Of a stretch of DNA of 64,000 bases, positions 1 to 11,458 are shown in pieces (position 1 is the stretch's first letter; each line of letters opens with the position of its first letter). Origin of the DNA: Begonia masoniana (Eukaryota; Streptophyta; Magnoliopsida; Cucurbitales; Begoniaceae); NCBI GenBank assembly GCA_022432975.1, contig CM039510.1, forward strand, positions 31,775,023 through 31,839,022. The letters are read 5' to 3'. Under the pieces are notes generated by a model. The model saw nothing but the letters and a program-made list of their open reading frames with translations. It did not search any database and was not told the DNA's origin. The translations under genes were made by a program, and so were the position numbers.

Positions 1-38
1 ATAATATTCCCAAGAATCCGTACGAGCCGGATATTACA
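1..38 (-). mobile_element. Terminus of an H-type LTR
   Basis: The first 38 bases match the right end of the solo LTR at 37345-40001, including the shared stretch ending CCGGATATTACA. Read on the minus strand this is the LTR start (TGTAATATCC). The rest of the element lies left of the window. It interrupts the R2 LTR that resumes at base 39; a target duplication would be CATCC (39-43) but the partner copy is not visible. Confidence 0.7.
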
Positions 39-210
39 CATCCTCTGATCTCAATTAAGGGGCGGATTAATTCCCTTAACAGTTAACTGATCTGATCCCC
101 CTGTAGGATTGGGAAGTGGATCATTTTTCCCAAAACCTCAATCCTCTGTTCTCAGTTAAGGGGCGGATTAATCCCCCTTAACAGTTGTTCTGTTCATCCT
201 GCTCACACAT
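39..210 (-). mobile_element. R2 LTR, segment from its second intron
   Basis: On the minus strand this matches the middle of the L1 and E LTRs, the zone with repeated blocks resembling TTAAGGG-AATTAATCC and a following GGGAAGTGGATCA-type block. It is continuous with 2652-3332 once the L1 solo LTR and one CACAT duplicate are removed. Only part of the LTR remains. Confidence 0.7.
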
Positions 211-746
211 TGTAACACCCGGTTTATTAGAATTAAAATAACCAATTAATCTTCTAAGTGTGAATTTTATAGAATGAAATAGGGAGAAATAGCAATTAGG
301 TTAATGAGTAACTAAGTGAGGGCATAAGGGTAATTGTCAATTTATATTGTGGATAACGTATTTAAGGAAAGAGTAAATGAGGTATAGCCGTCAATGCTCA
401 TTTCACTCTCGATTTTTCAGCTCAAGCAGCCGAGCTCTCTAGGCGATTCTCCTCGCTCGGTTCTCCTTCGACTTAGGTAAGTTTCTTTTCCTTATTTCTC
501 TTGTGGTATAGTGGTGAAATGCCTGGAGGATTGCAATGTGAGGATTTTGAGGATGCTGAGATTGAGTGTAGATTCGGGTTTTAGCGATAAGTAGGAATGC
601 TCGGGTAGTAGAGTTTCTAACTAGATTTCTCGAACCGCTGTTTGATATTTTGAAAGGTTTAGTGAAGCCTTGATTTATATTCTGTATGAACTTAGGTGAA
701 CAGACCTCCGAAGTAGCTAGCAACCAGACAGATTTCCAGGAGCCAG

Positions 747-1237
747 GTAAGTAAAGTATTGCTTGTGCCTTCGGGCCTACATCACAAAACAGTAGGTTTA
801 TGTATGCTTGAATGTTTCTATTGTCCATGCATCATGTTTTGTTAAATGTTACGAAAATGAATTTCATGTAAGAAATGGTAAGGTATGAACAGTATGCGAC
901 AGACAAGCTATTAAGGGAACTAATCCACCCCTTAACTTATGAAGGGATTTAGACATTGGGAGAATTGATCCCACTCCCAAGGGAACCATGGGATCAGATC
1001 AAGTGTTAAGGGAATTCATCTGCCCCTTAATTAAGTAGGAGGATGTAGACATTGGGAGAATTGATCCCACTCCCAAGGGAACCATGGGATCAGATCATGT
1101 TATGAACGAATGCGTATGCCACTGAGATGAGAAAAATAGAAACTGCATATTTAGGAGTATAAGTTCAGCATTTTACTTCATTCATATACTGCTTTACTTA
1201 CTTAGCATTAGGCTAATAGATGAGTTTTGTGATGTAG
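747..1237 (+). other. L1 candidate LTR intron 2 with hairpins I and II
   Basis: GTAAGT at 747-752 follows CCAG, and the interval ends TGTAG/GTGAAG at 1237. Hairpin I is GCC-TTCG-GGC (767-776), 14 nt after the donor and followed by CTACATCA. Hairpin II is TTAGC-ATTAG-GCTAA (1202-1216), 21 nt before the acceptor end. The upstream candidate intron is 477-695, leaving an exon of 51 nt. Splicing is inferred from motifs and cross-family conservation only. Confidence 0.55.
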
Positions 1238-1816
1238 GTGAAGAAGTGTTAGCAGGTGTGTCTCCTGATCGTGTTGAGGAATAGTGGACGTTGGAGGAGA
1301 GCATTCAGGCTTCGGCATGGTAACTGATGGGGCGGTTTAGCATGTTGTCTACAGATGTGGAGGTTTAGTGGATAATGATTTAATCGAGTATATGAAGTTT
1401 TTAGTAAATGAGATTACAGCTATTTGACTTTGTTTTCGAGAATTTCTGATTTTCATGTTTTTACTGAATTGGATCAATACAATGACTTGGAGTGTTATGA
1501 ATGGATTTTGGTAAAATGTTTTAAGTCTGTTAGATAGTCGAAGCTTTCTCGGGTTATAGACAGGTTGTTTAGTCCATTGGTAGGAATTGAATAATTTTTT
1601 TTGTATCAGTGGATATGTGTAGAGGTTTATTGCGTTCTGTGGAAGGAAATCGTGTTGATGTCTATCGGAAGAAGGAAGTCTATCGGTAGATGTGGTGTGT
1701 CAGTCTGTCGGAAGATGGAAGTCTATCGGCAAATGCCTTAAGGAGTCATGTGAGAAGCACGTGTCGGCAAATGTAGTCTATTCGATCGGAAGGTGTAGAG
1801 TATTAAGTCGTCGAGT

Positions 1817-2088
1817 AGTGAATCGGAAGATGTAGAGTAATCTGTTTTGTCGTTTAGTGAATCGGAAGATGTAGAGTAATCTGTTTTGTCGTTTAGTGAA
1901 TCGGAAGATGTAGAGTAATCTGTTTTGTCGTTTAGTGAATCGGAAGATGTAGAGTAATCTGTTTTGTCGTTTAGTGAATCGGAAGATGTAGAGTAATCTG
2001 TTTTGTCGTTTAGTGAATCGGAAGATGTAGAGTAATCTGTTTTGTCGTTTAGTGAATCGGAAGATGTAGAGTAATCTGTTTGTCGTTT
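1817..2088. repeat. 39-bp tandem repeat in L1, 7 units
   Basis: Seven nearly perfect 39-bp units beginning AGTGAATCGGAAGATG and ending TTTTGTCGTTT. The last unit lacks one T and is followed by a partial eighth. The array lies in the same LTR zone where other families carry TCGGCAGATG or TGACGTCA clusters. It has no unique spacers. Confidence 0.93.
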
Positions 2089-2651
2089 AGTGAATCGGAA
2101 GATGTAGTGTATGTTTTAATTCTATCGGAAGGAGTCATATTGTTGTTATCGGAAGATGTCGTGTGTTTATCTATTGAGAGATGAAATTGCGCTGACTTCA
2201 TCGGCAGATGAAATTATGTTGACTTCATCGGCAGATGAAGTGGTGTATGAAGTTCTCACGACTTCTTCGGCAGATGAAGTTGTGGGTGAAGTCGTGTAGA
2301 CGTCATCGGCAGAAGCCTTTGGTTTTCTACTTCTGCTTCTTCTGTTGACTTTGTCGTCGGCAGATGAATTCGACTTTTGTAATTCCTTGAGTAGTCCATC
2401 ACTTAAAACCTTAATTCTTTTGACCGGACACTTGAAATATTTCCATTAATCTTTCCAACACTATTTTCACCGCTAGTTTAATCCCATTGTAGTCTTAAAT
2501 AATTTTTCCGCTGCAAAGTTTTCAAATGTTTTGAACGTTTAGTAAACGTCAAATTTTGTATGTCGAATGAAGTTTTAAATTTATTCGAAATTTCTTAGTC
2601 ATGGTCAAGTAATGAGTAGCGAACCGGGTTCAGATAACTCGGGGCGTTACA

Positions 2652-3332
2652 CACATGCCATACCGTTTCATGAAAATACATTTTCGTAGTCTTTCAAAAA
2701 CATGATGCATGACAACTGAAAATAAGCATACAAACATGCATGACACCTATTGTTTTGTGATGTAGGCCCGAAGGCACAAACAAACTTTACTTACCTGGAT
2801 TCTTGGCGGGTGCTCGGCTAGGAGCTTCTTCGGGACCTTTCTCACCTAGAACATAAACAGAACATTAAGCCAGTCCTTTCTACACCTCATTCTACAGCAT
2901 TCAAAGAAACCTAAGGGATAGTTGGGAGTTCTAATCGCTCGGCATTCATGGTTCTATGCTAAACTCGAAACCACTCACATTCAGAATAAAATACGAAATA
3001 CACAACTACAATCCTCCACGCTATTGTCTTCAGATACTAAATCAGTAGAAATCGAGGTAGAAACTCACCTAGATCCGCGAATGGGATCGGAGAGAAATCG
3101 CTGGGAGAGCTCTGGTGACTTGATCTAAAATCCGAGAGTGAGAGTGAGAGTGAATAGTGGCGGCTACTTCCATAAATTCTTCATTAAATAGGTTATCCAC
3201 TAATAAATTCTAATTACCATATTACCCTTACTTACTCACTCATTAACCTAATAATCTTTCACTCAAACTCAACCACGAAATGCACTTAATTGATTGATCA
3301 GTCATTTGATTTAAATAAAGTCGGGTGCTACA
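2652..3332 (-). mobile_element. R2 LTR, 5' segment
   Basis: Read on the minus strand this begins TGTAGCACCCGA at 3332, the same start as element E. It carries a donor-like AG/GTGAGT near 3068, an exon-2 equivalent at 2795-2845 bounded by CTAG and GTAAGT (2789-2794), then GCC-TTCG-GGC (2766-2775). It is cut at 2652 by the L1 insertion and continues at 210-39. The base group 3333-3337 (CGGCC) would be its target duplication. The LTR sits inside an older B-type LTR fragment. Confidence 0.85.
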
Positions 3333-3521
3333 CGGCCAGACGGCGGCGATGCAGGGCTTCCGGCCTGTCTCCGCGCACGAACCGCCCGGTAAGGTTCGGT
3401 TTTTCTTTGTTTTTGCCCTGCTTTTCGGTTCTGTCGAGGCCGAGGGTGACGAGCTCGATTGAGCTCCGATCACCGGCCGATTTGGGTTGTTTCCAGGCGG
3501 GGGTTCGTTCGAACCTGGACC
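3333..3521 (+). mobile_element. B-type LTR fragment
   Basis: Closely matches 24352-24535 in the B LTR, including the GCGCACGAACCGCCCGGTAAGG donor-like region and CGATCACCGGCCGATTTGGG. Only about 190 bp survive, between the R2 start and the ATP synthase pseudogene intron. Short ORFs on both strands here are by-products of this GC-rich stretch. Confidence 0.75.
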
Positions 3522-3681
3522 ATTTTTGTAAACTCTCACTCATTTTTACAACTTTCTCCATCAATGCATGGTATTACTTAAACTGATAAGAAAAACTACA
3601 AAAGTTTAGCATCATGAAAAGCACCAAGAAGACTAAGAGTATAAGAACCTCTTTCTTTAAATACATGTAGTAACATACTAA

Positions 3682-5332
3682 TGGGTATAGTTCAGAGGAG
3701 TCGTCTGGCAACTCGTTATGATTAATCAATGGTTTTTTTGAGTCACGTACAATTGAGCTTGACCTCTAAAGAGGAATAACATACTTCGTTTTCTTGTCCG
3801 GACCTACAAGAGGCTCAAATCAAGAGTTGTTATCCGAAGCCATCAAAAGATAGAAGATGGACTTGAATGAAAGACCAGAATTCACTGTATAAGCCCTGTA
3901 TATAACCAGATGTGGAGTTAAGCCTCCACAAAGACCTTGTCAGAAGAAACCCCGGTTTGGACAATGAATTCTTCTTCACATCAACACTAGAATGGAAGAA
4001 AAGATATACATAGGATAACTTGTTTAGTTCAATAATAAACTTATGTGGCAGTAAAGGATACGACAAGAAACACACTCAACAGGCTTGCAAGGACTTAAAA
4101 GAAATTTTAACGATTAAAAATCCTTTTCTAAGAAAGAAGTTCTTAAGGACTACTTCCAAGATTCCTCATCAAAAAATCACCCCATTCTTTTTTCGGCAAT
4201 ACACAAAATGCAAGAGAACACTACTGACCATTTCGCTCTTGTCTGACCATAAACTCTCCATTCCAACAAAAGGGCCCTCACCAACTTCTGGTAACACCCA
4301 AAAAAAAAAAAAAACAAGCCTCTTTCGAAACAACACCTTAGGTAACACCAATAAAAAAAAAACCAGGCCTCTTTCGAACAATTGAATAACACAAGTTTGA
4401 CAAACATTCACTAAATCTAGAGGCAAGGAGGAAGAGAAACGAGATCTTTCTTGAGATATAAGTGAGTTGATTGAAATGCTGGCAAGAAAAAACGCTTCTA
4501 ATAAAATCACATTGAGATGGTCAAATCCTAAAAAAAGTTAAAGCATACTCAATTGAATTCAAAACAAATGAATTTCATACTTGGAGTGTCGCAAGACGTT
4601 GCAGTAAAAGCTGCAGAGCACGAGAGTTTTCAGTTTTAACTTGAATTGCACGGAAGCTCGAAGTGGCAACCATTTTCATTGCCTTCGTGATTTTCTGGCT
4701 ATTTGTCACACTTTCATTCAGGTTTATAACTGCAGGATAAAGAAAAACCAATCTTATCCAAAACCAGTAAATAAGCAACGTCAGCAGAAATTCTATTCTT
4801 GGCTAACAATATAATGATGCCCCAGTTGAGTTGAAATACAGCGCACTCCAGAGGCACCTGCTGCACTGCTTGGAAAATTTGACAAATGATGATAAAAAAA
4901 CCAACTTCCAAAAAGGATATACAGCCAAATAGCAGCTCGAAAATCTCCAAAAGCGATATAGCAAAGAAAAAATTATAAATTCTGTTCCATTAAGACGACA
5001 CATCAAAAGTTTGTCCTCTTATTTTCATTCCGTGTCAAAAACCAAAAGTAGAACATGCGAAATAAGACATAGGGAATTAAGAACTCATTTCCTTTTCAAT
5101 TTCGCTCAGCTTACTGAGAGACCAACAACATATTATTCAATCAAGCATCCAAATGCAATATATAATAAGAATAAAAAAAACGGATAGATACGCCTTCTGA
5201 AAGATAGAGAGAGATAGGCAGAGTGAGGTAGGGACGTACTCGTGAACGAGGGATGGATCTAACGCGGCAATTGAGAGGAGAGGTGAGAAGGCCCAAGCGC
5301 TTCCTTTCCAGTCTGAGAGCAGCCCTCGCCAT
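3682..5332 (-). pseudogene. ATP3: Mitochondrial ATP synthase gamma subunit, unprocessed pseudogene
   Basis: Remnant of the gene for the central-stalk gamma subunit of mitochondrial F1-ATPase. Exon 1 (5332-5240) gives an Arg-rich presequence-like N-terminus, MARAALRLERKRLG. Exon 2 (4729-4581) encodes QKITKAMKMVATSSFRAIQ and TENSRA, the conserved N-terminal helix of the family, preceded by TGCAG and followed by GTATGA. Exon 3 (3986-3682) still shows VDVKK, then the SSDKGLCGG-INSTS region, but only by switching frames. Later matches include YVI, RDSKK and a LNYTQ-like end, again out of frame. Several small indels and an early frameshift near the end of exon 2 rule out a functional product. Introns are retained, so it is not a retrocopy. 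The 3' half of the gene is missing, cut off near 3521 by the LTR fragment. Confidence 0.8.
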
Positions 5333-6230
5333 CGATTACTGGATATGGTGTCCAACAAGGAAACCCCTAATTCCGAAAATCGGGATCCGCGGGAGTGATC
5401 TTTCGGTAGAGAAGGGACGTGGCAAATTAAGGTGGCGTTTCAGCTTTCACTCCCTCCCTCAATAAAGGGCATTTTCGGTAAAGACAAAATACTCAATCAA
5501 GGCTCATACTTCCCATAACCTAATTTTTAAATTTAAAAAAAATAGGATCGAGAACGCCCAAACCGAACCGAAAGAACCGAACCGAATTAGTAATACAAAT
5601 ATAAAAAAATTATCACAACTGTCATAATGAAAAACAAATAGCTTCCAATTTTAAAAAAACTATGCCATGCGGAGTACGATTGGATATGAATATTCGGTAA
5701 TTACCTTTAGTTACATCAATAACGATAAAGGGCTTAAAGTACGGATGCCTCTTTCACCTTCTTTTGATCCTCGGGGTTATCGAATATTCATGGCTCTTCG
5801 CGTGACAGCGAAACTTCATGGAATGAATCTGTAGTCGTTGCAATTGTCTGCTGTTATTGTAGTCGCGCATTAAACTAAAAGTGATAGACATCTCAAACAA
5901 AAAAATTGAGCTAAAGCAAGTAATTACCGACGAATGACGCTCTTCATCGCGTTTTGTTCATAATAAGAATGGACAAAGTGAGTCATAAAAGAACTTGCAA
6001 GGAAATAAGGACACATATATGTCAAAGTACAAAAGTTTAAAAGCGATTAGCTACTAATCTTTTTGGTCAAATTACACCAAAACACGCACTGAAAATCGAA
6101 AACACCAACCACGAGTAAACGACCTGCAACGTAAAACTACACGCGAAAGTCAAGAACACCAAGAAATGTCGATGCACGAAAACTAGTTAATGACAGTGTT
6201 CATTCTACCAATTTGAAGATTTTTCAAACA
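5333..6230. other. AT-rich intergenic DNA, no feature supported
   Basis: This is the upstream side of the ATP synthase pseudogene. It holds short A-rich runs and a small repeat of CCGAACCGAA near 5560, but no ORF, LTR end or RNA gene that I can support. Confidence 0.5.
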
Positions 6231-6377
6231 TCAAGCAGCAAAATCACTAATCAAAGTGGTTCTGCCAGGCCCTGTGTACGTAAAGGGGGCTTCTGCTTCA
6301 GAAAGTGGTCCTTCTACAAGGCTCTGATCAAAGTATTGGCATAATCTGGCCGGAGCACGCACCGGAAGTTTTCCATT
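6231..6377 (-). CDS. Candidate last exon of an unidentified gene
   Basis: On the minus strand an acceptor-like GACTTCAG is followed by 49 codons open to TGA at 6231-6233, ending GPGRTTLISDFAA. A second reading, in phase with the exon at 6763-6857, gives MENFRCVLRPDYANTLI and stops sooner. I recognise neither product. The frame is unresolved and the exon could be a remnant like the neighbouring ATP synthase pseudogene. Confidence 0.25.
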   Translation of the reverse strand, partial: NGKLPVRAPARLCQYFDQSLVEGPLSEAEAPFTYTGPGRTTLISDFAA

Positions 6378-6762
6378 CTGAAGTCATCCATGTCGGAACA
6401 GAGCACGAATCCACGTTTCCAAATAACCCCAACCAAACGTACATAATACAACCGGAATGAAGGAAATTATGGATCGAAAAGAGCAAGAAAAGGGCAGAAG
6501 ACGAGATTGATTAAGTTTGGAATACTATTACGTCATTCACGAGTTATAGGAATTCTTTTTCTTTCAGATTAAACAACCATTTCTGTACCAACCCACCGAA
6601 AAACATAAAAAGTGATGTCAAACCTGTTTAAAAAACTGTTTTTGAAGAAACCAAAATATTTTTCATGCTTTGAAAACAGGCATAAAACGGCCAGCCAAAG
6701 AGCTATGTAAAGATGTAAGTAACGCATCCCTCAAGTGGAACCTTAAAGAAATGAGCTCTTAC

Positions 6763-6857
6763 CTCGCAATATCGGCCAGGTCGACCTCGCACTTAACAAC
6801 GGCGAAGGAGGACATTCTCGGGTTGTGTCTGAAGCACATGTCAGTGACTGCTCGAGC
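6763..6857 (-). CDS. Candidate internal exon of the same unidentified gene
   Basis: Minus-strand 95-nt segment bounded by TTCCAG and GTAAGAGC, a good plant splice pair. It encodes TDMCFRHNPRMSSFAVVKCE and then VDLADIA. I do not recognise the protein. GC content is above that of the surroundings, which fits a coding exon. Together with 6231-6377 it may be the 3' part of a host gene or pseudogene; no further exons could be placed upstream with confidence. Confidence 0.3.
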
Positions 6858-9800
6858 CTGGAACAGAGAATCAGATTAGAAAATGAGAAGCTAAATTTCT
6901 CAGACTGAAGAACGGAAGATGATTAAATATTGACGTACGTGATTTTGTAGAGACGCATTGAAGTTTTCCCTACAGGTTTTTTTGCGGAGTAACAAAAAGC
7001 AACTCCTCGGGAACCCAGGTATGATCAATTCATGGCGAAAAATATAAACCGATGAGGGATGTGGGCCCCAAAAGATCTCCTTTGGGAGTTTATCAGCTGA
7101 GCCTTGGCAACCCTATTATTCCTTTAACCTAAAGAAGCACAGAAATATACCACTAAATATACATATTCAAGGGAGAAGCTCCTATTTTCTTCCACCATTT
7201 TTGAAAGAGATAAAAAAAGAAAGAAAAAGAAACCGTCCGTAGTCGTACTCTCTAGGAGATTATAGGGAATGGTAGAAAATGAATGAATGGTAGAAATTGG
7301 TTGCTAGTGTCTTGTTGTATGGCTAGTTTGGGTTTGGTAGAGCAGAGTTTTGGGTGAAGGTTCGTTTGTGTGATTATCTGGTACTCGTATGGCTACAACA
7401 AAAAAGAAAAAAAAAACGAATAAAATCAAAATTCAAAGTCTTAAGATACACAACTTGATGATGTCTAAATTCTGGTTTTTTAAATGATTTGTATGAGAAA
7501 CTATGAACTTTACTCGAGTAGAGAAAATATTACAAGTAAACAAAGCAAAACAGATCTGACCAAAATTTAAAAAGATAAGATAAAAAATTAGATCCACACC
7601 TATAATGTTTGAGTACATTCTTTGAAAACTTTCCACATAGTGTGGTCTGGACCTCGAGAAAACATTTTTTCTTAGCTGAATTTGAAAGAAGATGGAAAAT
7701 GAGTAATTAAATACATTATTTCTCTCCTGAAGGCCCAGAGATAAATAAATAAATAAAAAGACACTGCCAACTTACAGATATTGAAGGATATATAAACTTC
7801 ACTAAACATATTATGTTTTCAAATGTTCAGCACACAAGTCAGCCCAATGGCAGCCATGACTATGAAGATAGTGTCCTTTATACCAGGATGAACAAGTATC
7901 TATTGTCCTTAGAAGATGAAGTTCTTAGCATTTAGTCCAAAAGTTGTATCTATGTAATCCCCCCAAAAGTTCAAATATCATTGCAATTTAAACAGCGACG
8001 ATTCCTTGCATGTAATTGTAACTAAAAGTGAAATTCTACATTAAAAAAAAATTATAAAAGGAACTTTATCTAAAGACTTGGGCAGAGCAAACAACAAACT
8101 CTCAACACCTTGTCAAAACACATAGCACAAAGTTGACATAAGTCTGGATTTTCTTTTTCGTTTATAAGATGATACGATCCGAAAGATATGAATACCTTTG
8201 AATAATTGTTAATACCACCGTGACCTTTCTTTAATAGTACTAAAGCATAGCAATGACGATACCCAGTGAAAGCCCCCAAAGATAAGAAGTTGAAATTGAC
8301 ATTTTAAACTGGTTTGGCTGTTTCACATCACAACTGCATGCAAAAGTTGGTAAAATATTATGAAATTTTGTCGTTCACTTTGATAAACAAATCTACATGT
8401 TTTCGCTTTCCTTATGTGAAGAAATCTTGCATCACATTCAGGGTTGGACCATGTCAATATTTTTACTAAAGACAGACAGATGTATTTTCCGTCCCTCAGT
8501 GAATTCATCCCCCTCACGTTCCAGTTAAAAAGACATGAAAATGTTTCATGAACACCTCGTATTTTTCAACCTAAACTTCACAACATAGTACTTTTCCAAA
8601 ATCACAAGCTCTGAATCTTTACACATTTCATAACGAAAAGTCATAGCTTGAAGTGGGAGGGCAAGTGGTCATAGTAGTACTATGAGAGTAAGGGGTGTGA
8701 AAATGAGGTCCGTCTTAGAAACACAAAGGCAAATACAAATCTTATATCCATTTTTGTTTCTTTTAGATGCCACACTGCTTTTGGGATTGGTTCATATTTT
8801 CTATTATTATGATTGAATACTGTAATTAGACCAGGGTAATGGGACTTCATCTTTCTCCTTGAAGCGTAACTTTCCAAATTTTTTGATTCATCGATCAAGC
8901 TCCCACTCATGTTGTTTTTGATTTTCTTTCCCAATATCAGAAAAAGCCTATTGGAGATATGGCGCCATACTATATCTCCTGCCAAACTCAACTTTATATA
9001 CCTGAACCGAGGCACCAATTCTTTCCATAATCACATCCCTCCCCCACGGTTGTTGTGCCTACCTTGCCTTTTCCATGTTGTGTTGCCATGTACACTCATA
9101 GTGGTGTGGCTCGATTGCAAGCATTGGTCCTAATTTTGCCATTGCAACAGCGGCTTTCTAAGTCTATCCCGTTCGAACCTTCTTCTACGCTTGGCAAACG
9201 TTGTGAAGCACGGTGCTATTAACATCACGCACTCAGTCACCATCCATTGCTAGTGTCACATCTCGTCCTCACTATCTTTGCAACCCACAATGCTCATCGT
9301 TCTCTCTTGCATAACATAGTGATGCAGTACAGGTCAAACCTTAAAAACCCAACAAGTCATGAGTCGTGTTTAATTTTATTTTATATTTTATCTTTTATAT
9401 TTTATCTTTCATATTTTATTGTAGTCGTTTTAATTGTTGCTTCTTATTTTAAAAATGTTGAATATAAAGATTAAGATAGATTGATATGAATATTATTATG
9501 CTTTCCCTAAAATATTCCCTATTCGTTGTTTCGTTACAAAACCTACCTTCCGCCGCACTAATATTGGTATCAGAGGAATTACTGATGTTCAACATATTTA
9601 TACATAAAACTTTTTAACTGACATCGATCTTGAGAAAGATCTGTATACGCCTCAATGGGTTCGTATCCAACCCTGGCCACCATTGGTTATGAAATATATG
9701 TTTTATTGAGGTTGTGTTGATGCCCAAGAATGAGTATGTGGACATTGAAGATCATATTTCGAGCAAACATTCTACTGGTGACATGACTAGCTACCATAGT

Positions 9801-10967
9801 CTTGATGAGGTATAATAACCCCTCCACGCCCACCCCTCAAGATTTTGTAAACACTGTTACCCCATCTAGCTTTCTTCAGTCCTGATTAATTGTCCCTATA
9901 ATTTTATTTTGAAATATTAATCTGACTAAAGGTTTGTGTATGGAACGTAGGCTAGTGTGTCGTTGTTTCCACTGTAAACGGTCATAGATGCTGAAAGAAG
10001 TAGATACCATTAACGAGTTTTGGTTGTCGAGGATTCCATTTGTGCTCGCAGGAGAAAAAGACTCAATGGCTCAACGTACTCAATTCCAATTCTTGTGCTT
10101 TAATAATGACAATAACATAAATGGCAAGGTCACCCTTATGTATTATGTGGGTGTTTACCTTTCAATCTATATTTTCTCATGGTAACCTATGATGCTCGTT
10201 CATAGCTAGACTGTATCGGCAGTGAAAGTTCTTGAAGAGACAACACAATCTTTTGAATGTTATCGTACAAACCCAATTTTGTGTACAAGAAATCTTAAAT
10301 CGGCTAACGAGGCTAGGTATTTTGAATTAGTCTACATGAAAATCTTTTCATTGTGTCTCTCACAACTTATAAACATTTTGAATATTTCTTTGTGTGTGTA
10401 TTTTTGTATTTTCCTCTCCCTCATCATAAAGCAAAAATTTTTCCTCTTGGTAACTAATTTGTGATCTTGTAACTAATATAGGCAAGAAGAGTGGACAATT
10501 GAGTATTCATGTTTTACTAAAGCTCAAACCAAAAATCGCTTGCACAGTCAAACGAAACAACTTCCAAACAATCGGGTCCTCGATGTTAGGGTACTCCAGC
10601 CTCAAGAATAATTAAGAATAACAGATATAGGTAGATCAATCAATTCAAACTCTTTTTCTGATTTTCCGCAGAAAATGAAATAACAAAAGAGTGAGAAATC
10701 GAAAAGCAAGATTCAAACGGATACCACCATGCTGAGCATAACGACACCTGCAGGACGAACTCAGTAAAAAGACGAAGCTCGCAGGGCAATGGATGCGTTG
10801 GCAAGCGGGAAAAATGACGAAAACTGCGAATGGGAGAACGAAATGTTTATTAGCCTAAAATATCTTCGCCACTTTTGTATTTAGTTTTGATGGAGTAAAA
10901 TCTAATTTATACTCTTCAAGTTGAGAGTTAGAATCTTTTATCGCGAGCGCGTAGTTGGGTTTGGGAC
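6858..10967. other. AT-rich chromosomal DNA, no confident gene
   Basis: About 4 kb with only short chance ORFs. A T-rich stretch (TTTTATATTTTATC repeated) lies near 9370-9420. Near 9571 TTGGTATCAGAGG resembles a Met-tRNA primer site, which could mark a very decayed retroelement, but no LTR or protein homology supports it. No RNA gene was recognised. Confidence 0.45.
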
Positions 10968-11358
10968 GAAGTGACAGAAACTTTCTGGAGCAATCAGGTA
11001 AAGTAGTGGATAGTTTGTGTTTTGCCTTCGGGCCTACACCATGGAAGGTAGGAAATTGTTTGTTGGTTTGTTTTATTTGTTCGTGGTGCGCATTGTTTTG
11101 TGCATGATCATGTTTTCTAAATCGAAATAGTGGTTTGAGACGTTTGTAAATTTAAAGTGATGTAGTAGAAAATGGATATGCAACCTGACTTGAACATTAT
11201 CTGTCAAGTTATCCAGTAAATTAATCACTAGCTTTCGACAGAATTCGATATAATATATAGTGGTTTAATTTGACGATAAATTGACAATAATATCTAAATA
11301 CTAACATCTACATGGTGATTGCGTTATATTTTTTTAATTATTTAATAAATCTAATAAC
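10968..11358 (+). mobile_element. Degenerate C/B-type LTR fragment ending at the gap
   Basis: Contains GGACGAAGTGA, CAGGTAAAGTAGTGG and GCCTTCGGGCCTACACCA (hairpin I at 11024-11033), then GGTAGG. This parallels the C LTR at 32813-32900. The donor has become GTAAAG. Similarity fades after about 11150 and the piece runs into the N gap. Confidence 0.6.
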
Positions 11359-11458
11359 NNNNNNNNNNNNNNNNNNNNNNNNNNNNNNNNNNNNNNNNNN
11401 NNNNNNNNNNNNNNNNNNNNNNNNNNNNNNNNNNNNNNNNNNNNNNNNNNNNNNNNNN
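11359..11458. other. Assembly gap, 100 N
   Basis: Exactly 100 N, the usual placeholder for a gap of unknown size. The 5' parts of elements B and C and the left part of the first A copy would be expected here or to the left, so the two sides may not be truly adjacent. Confidence 0.99.

Larger units (their letters stand above)
211..2651 (+). mobile_element. L1: solo LTR, E-related family
   Basis: A complete LTR starting TGTAACACCCGG and ending GGCGTTACA, flanked by perfect 5-bp target duplications CACAT (206-210 and 2652-2656). No internal region is present, so it is a solo LTR left by LTR-LTR recombination. A TATA-like TATTTAAGG lies at 359-367. The stretch around 421-482 closely resembles the same place in the E LTRs (AGCTCTCTAGGCGAT, then a GTAAGT), which assigns it to the E-related group. 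It contains two candidate introns (477-695 and 747-1237), two conserved hairpins, a 39-bp tandem array, and scattered TCGGCAGATGA motifs at 2150-2360. Confidence 0.92.

Noticed and set aside
767..776. GCC-TTCG-GGC hairpin as a bacterial-type terminator
   Set aside because: The setting is a plant retrotransposon LTR and no T-run follows; it is better explained as the conserved LTR hairpin.
1817..2088. Array of similar-length repeats, CRISPR-like at first sight
   Set aside because: Units are directly adjacent with no unique spacers, inside a plant LTR.
4020..4510. Short ORFs on both strands (121 and 113 residues)
   Set aside because: They lie in an intron of the ATP synthase pseudogene and are driven by A-rich and T-rich runs.
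9571..9590. TTGGTATCAGAGG, a possible primer site
   Set aside because: No LTR end upstream and no retroelement protein nearby; a chance match is as likely.
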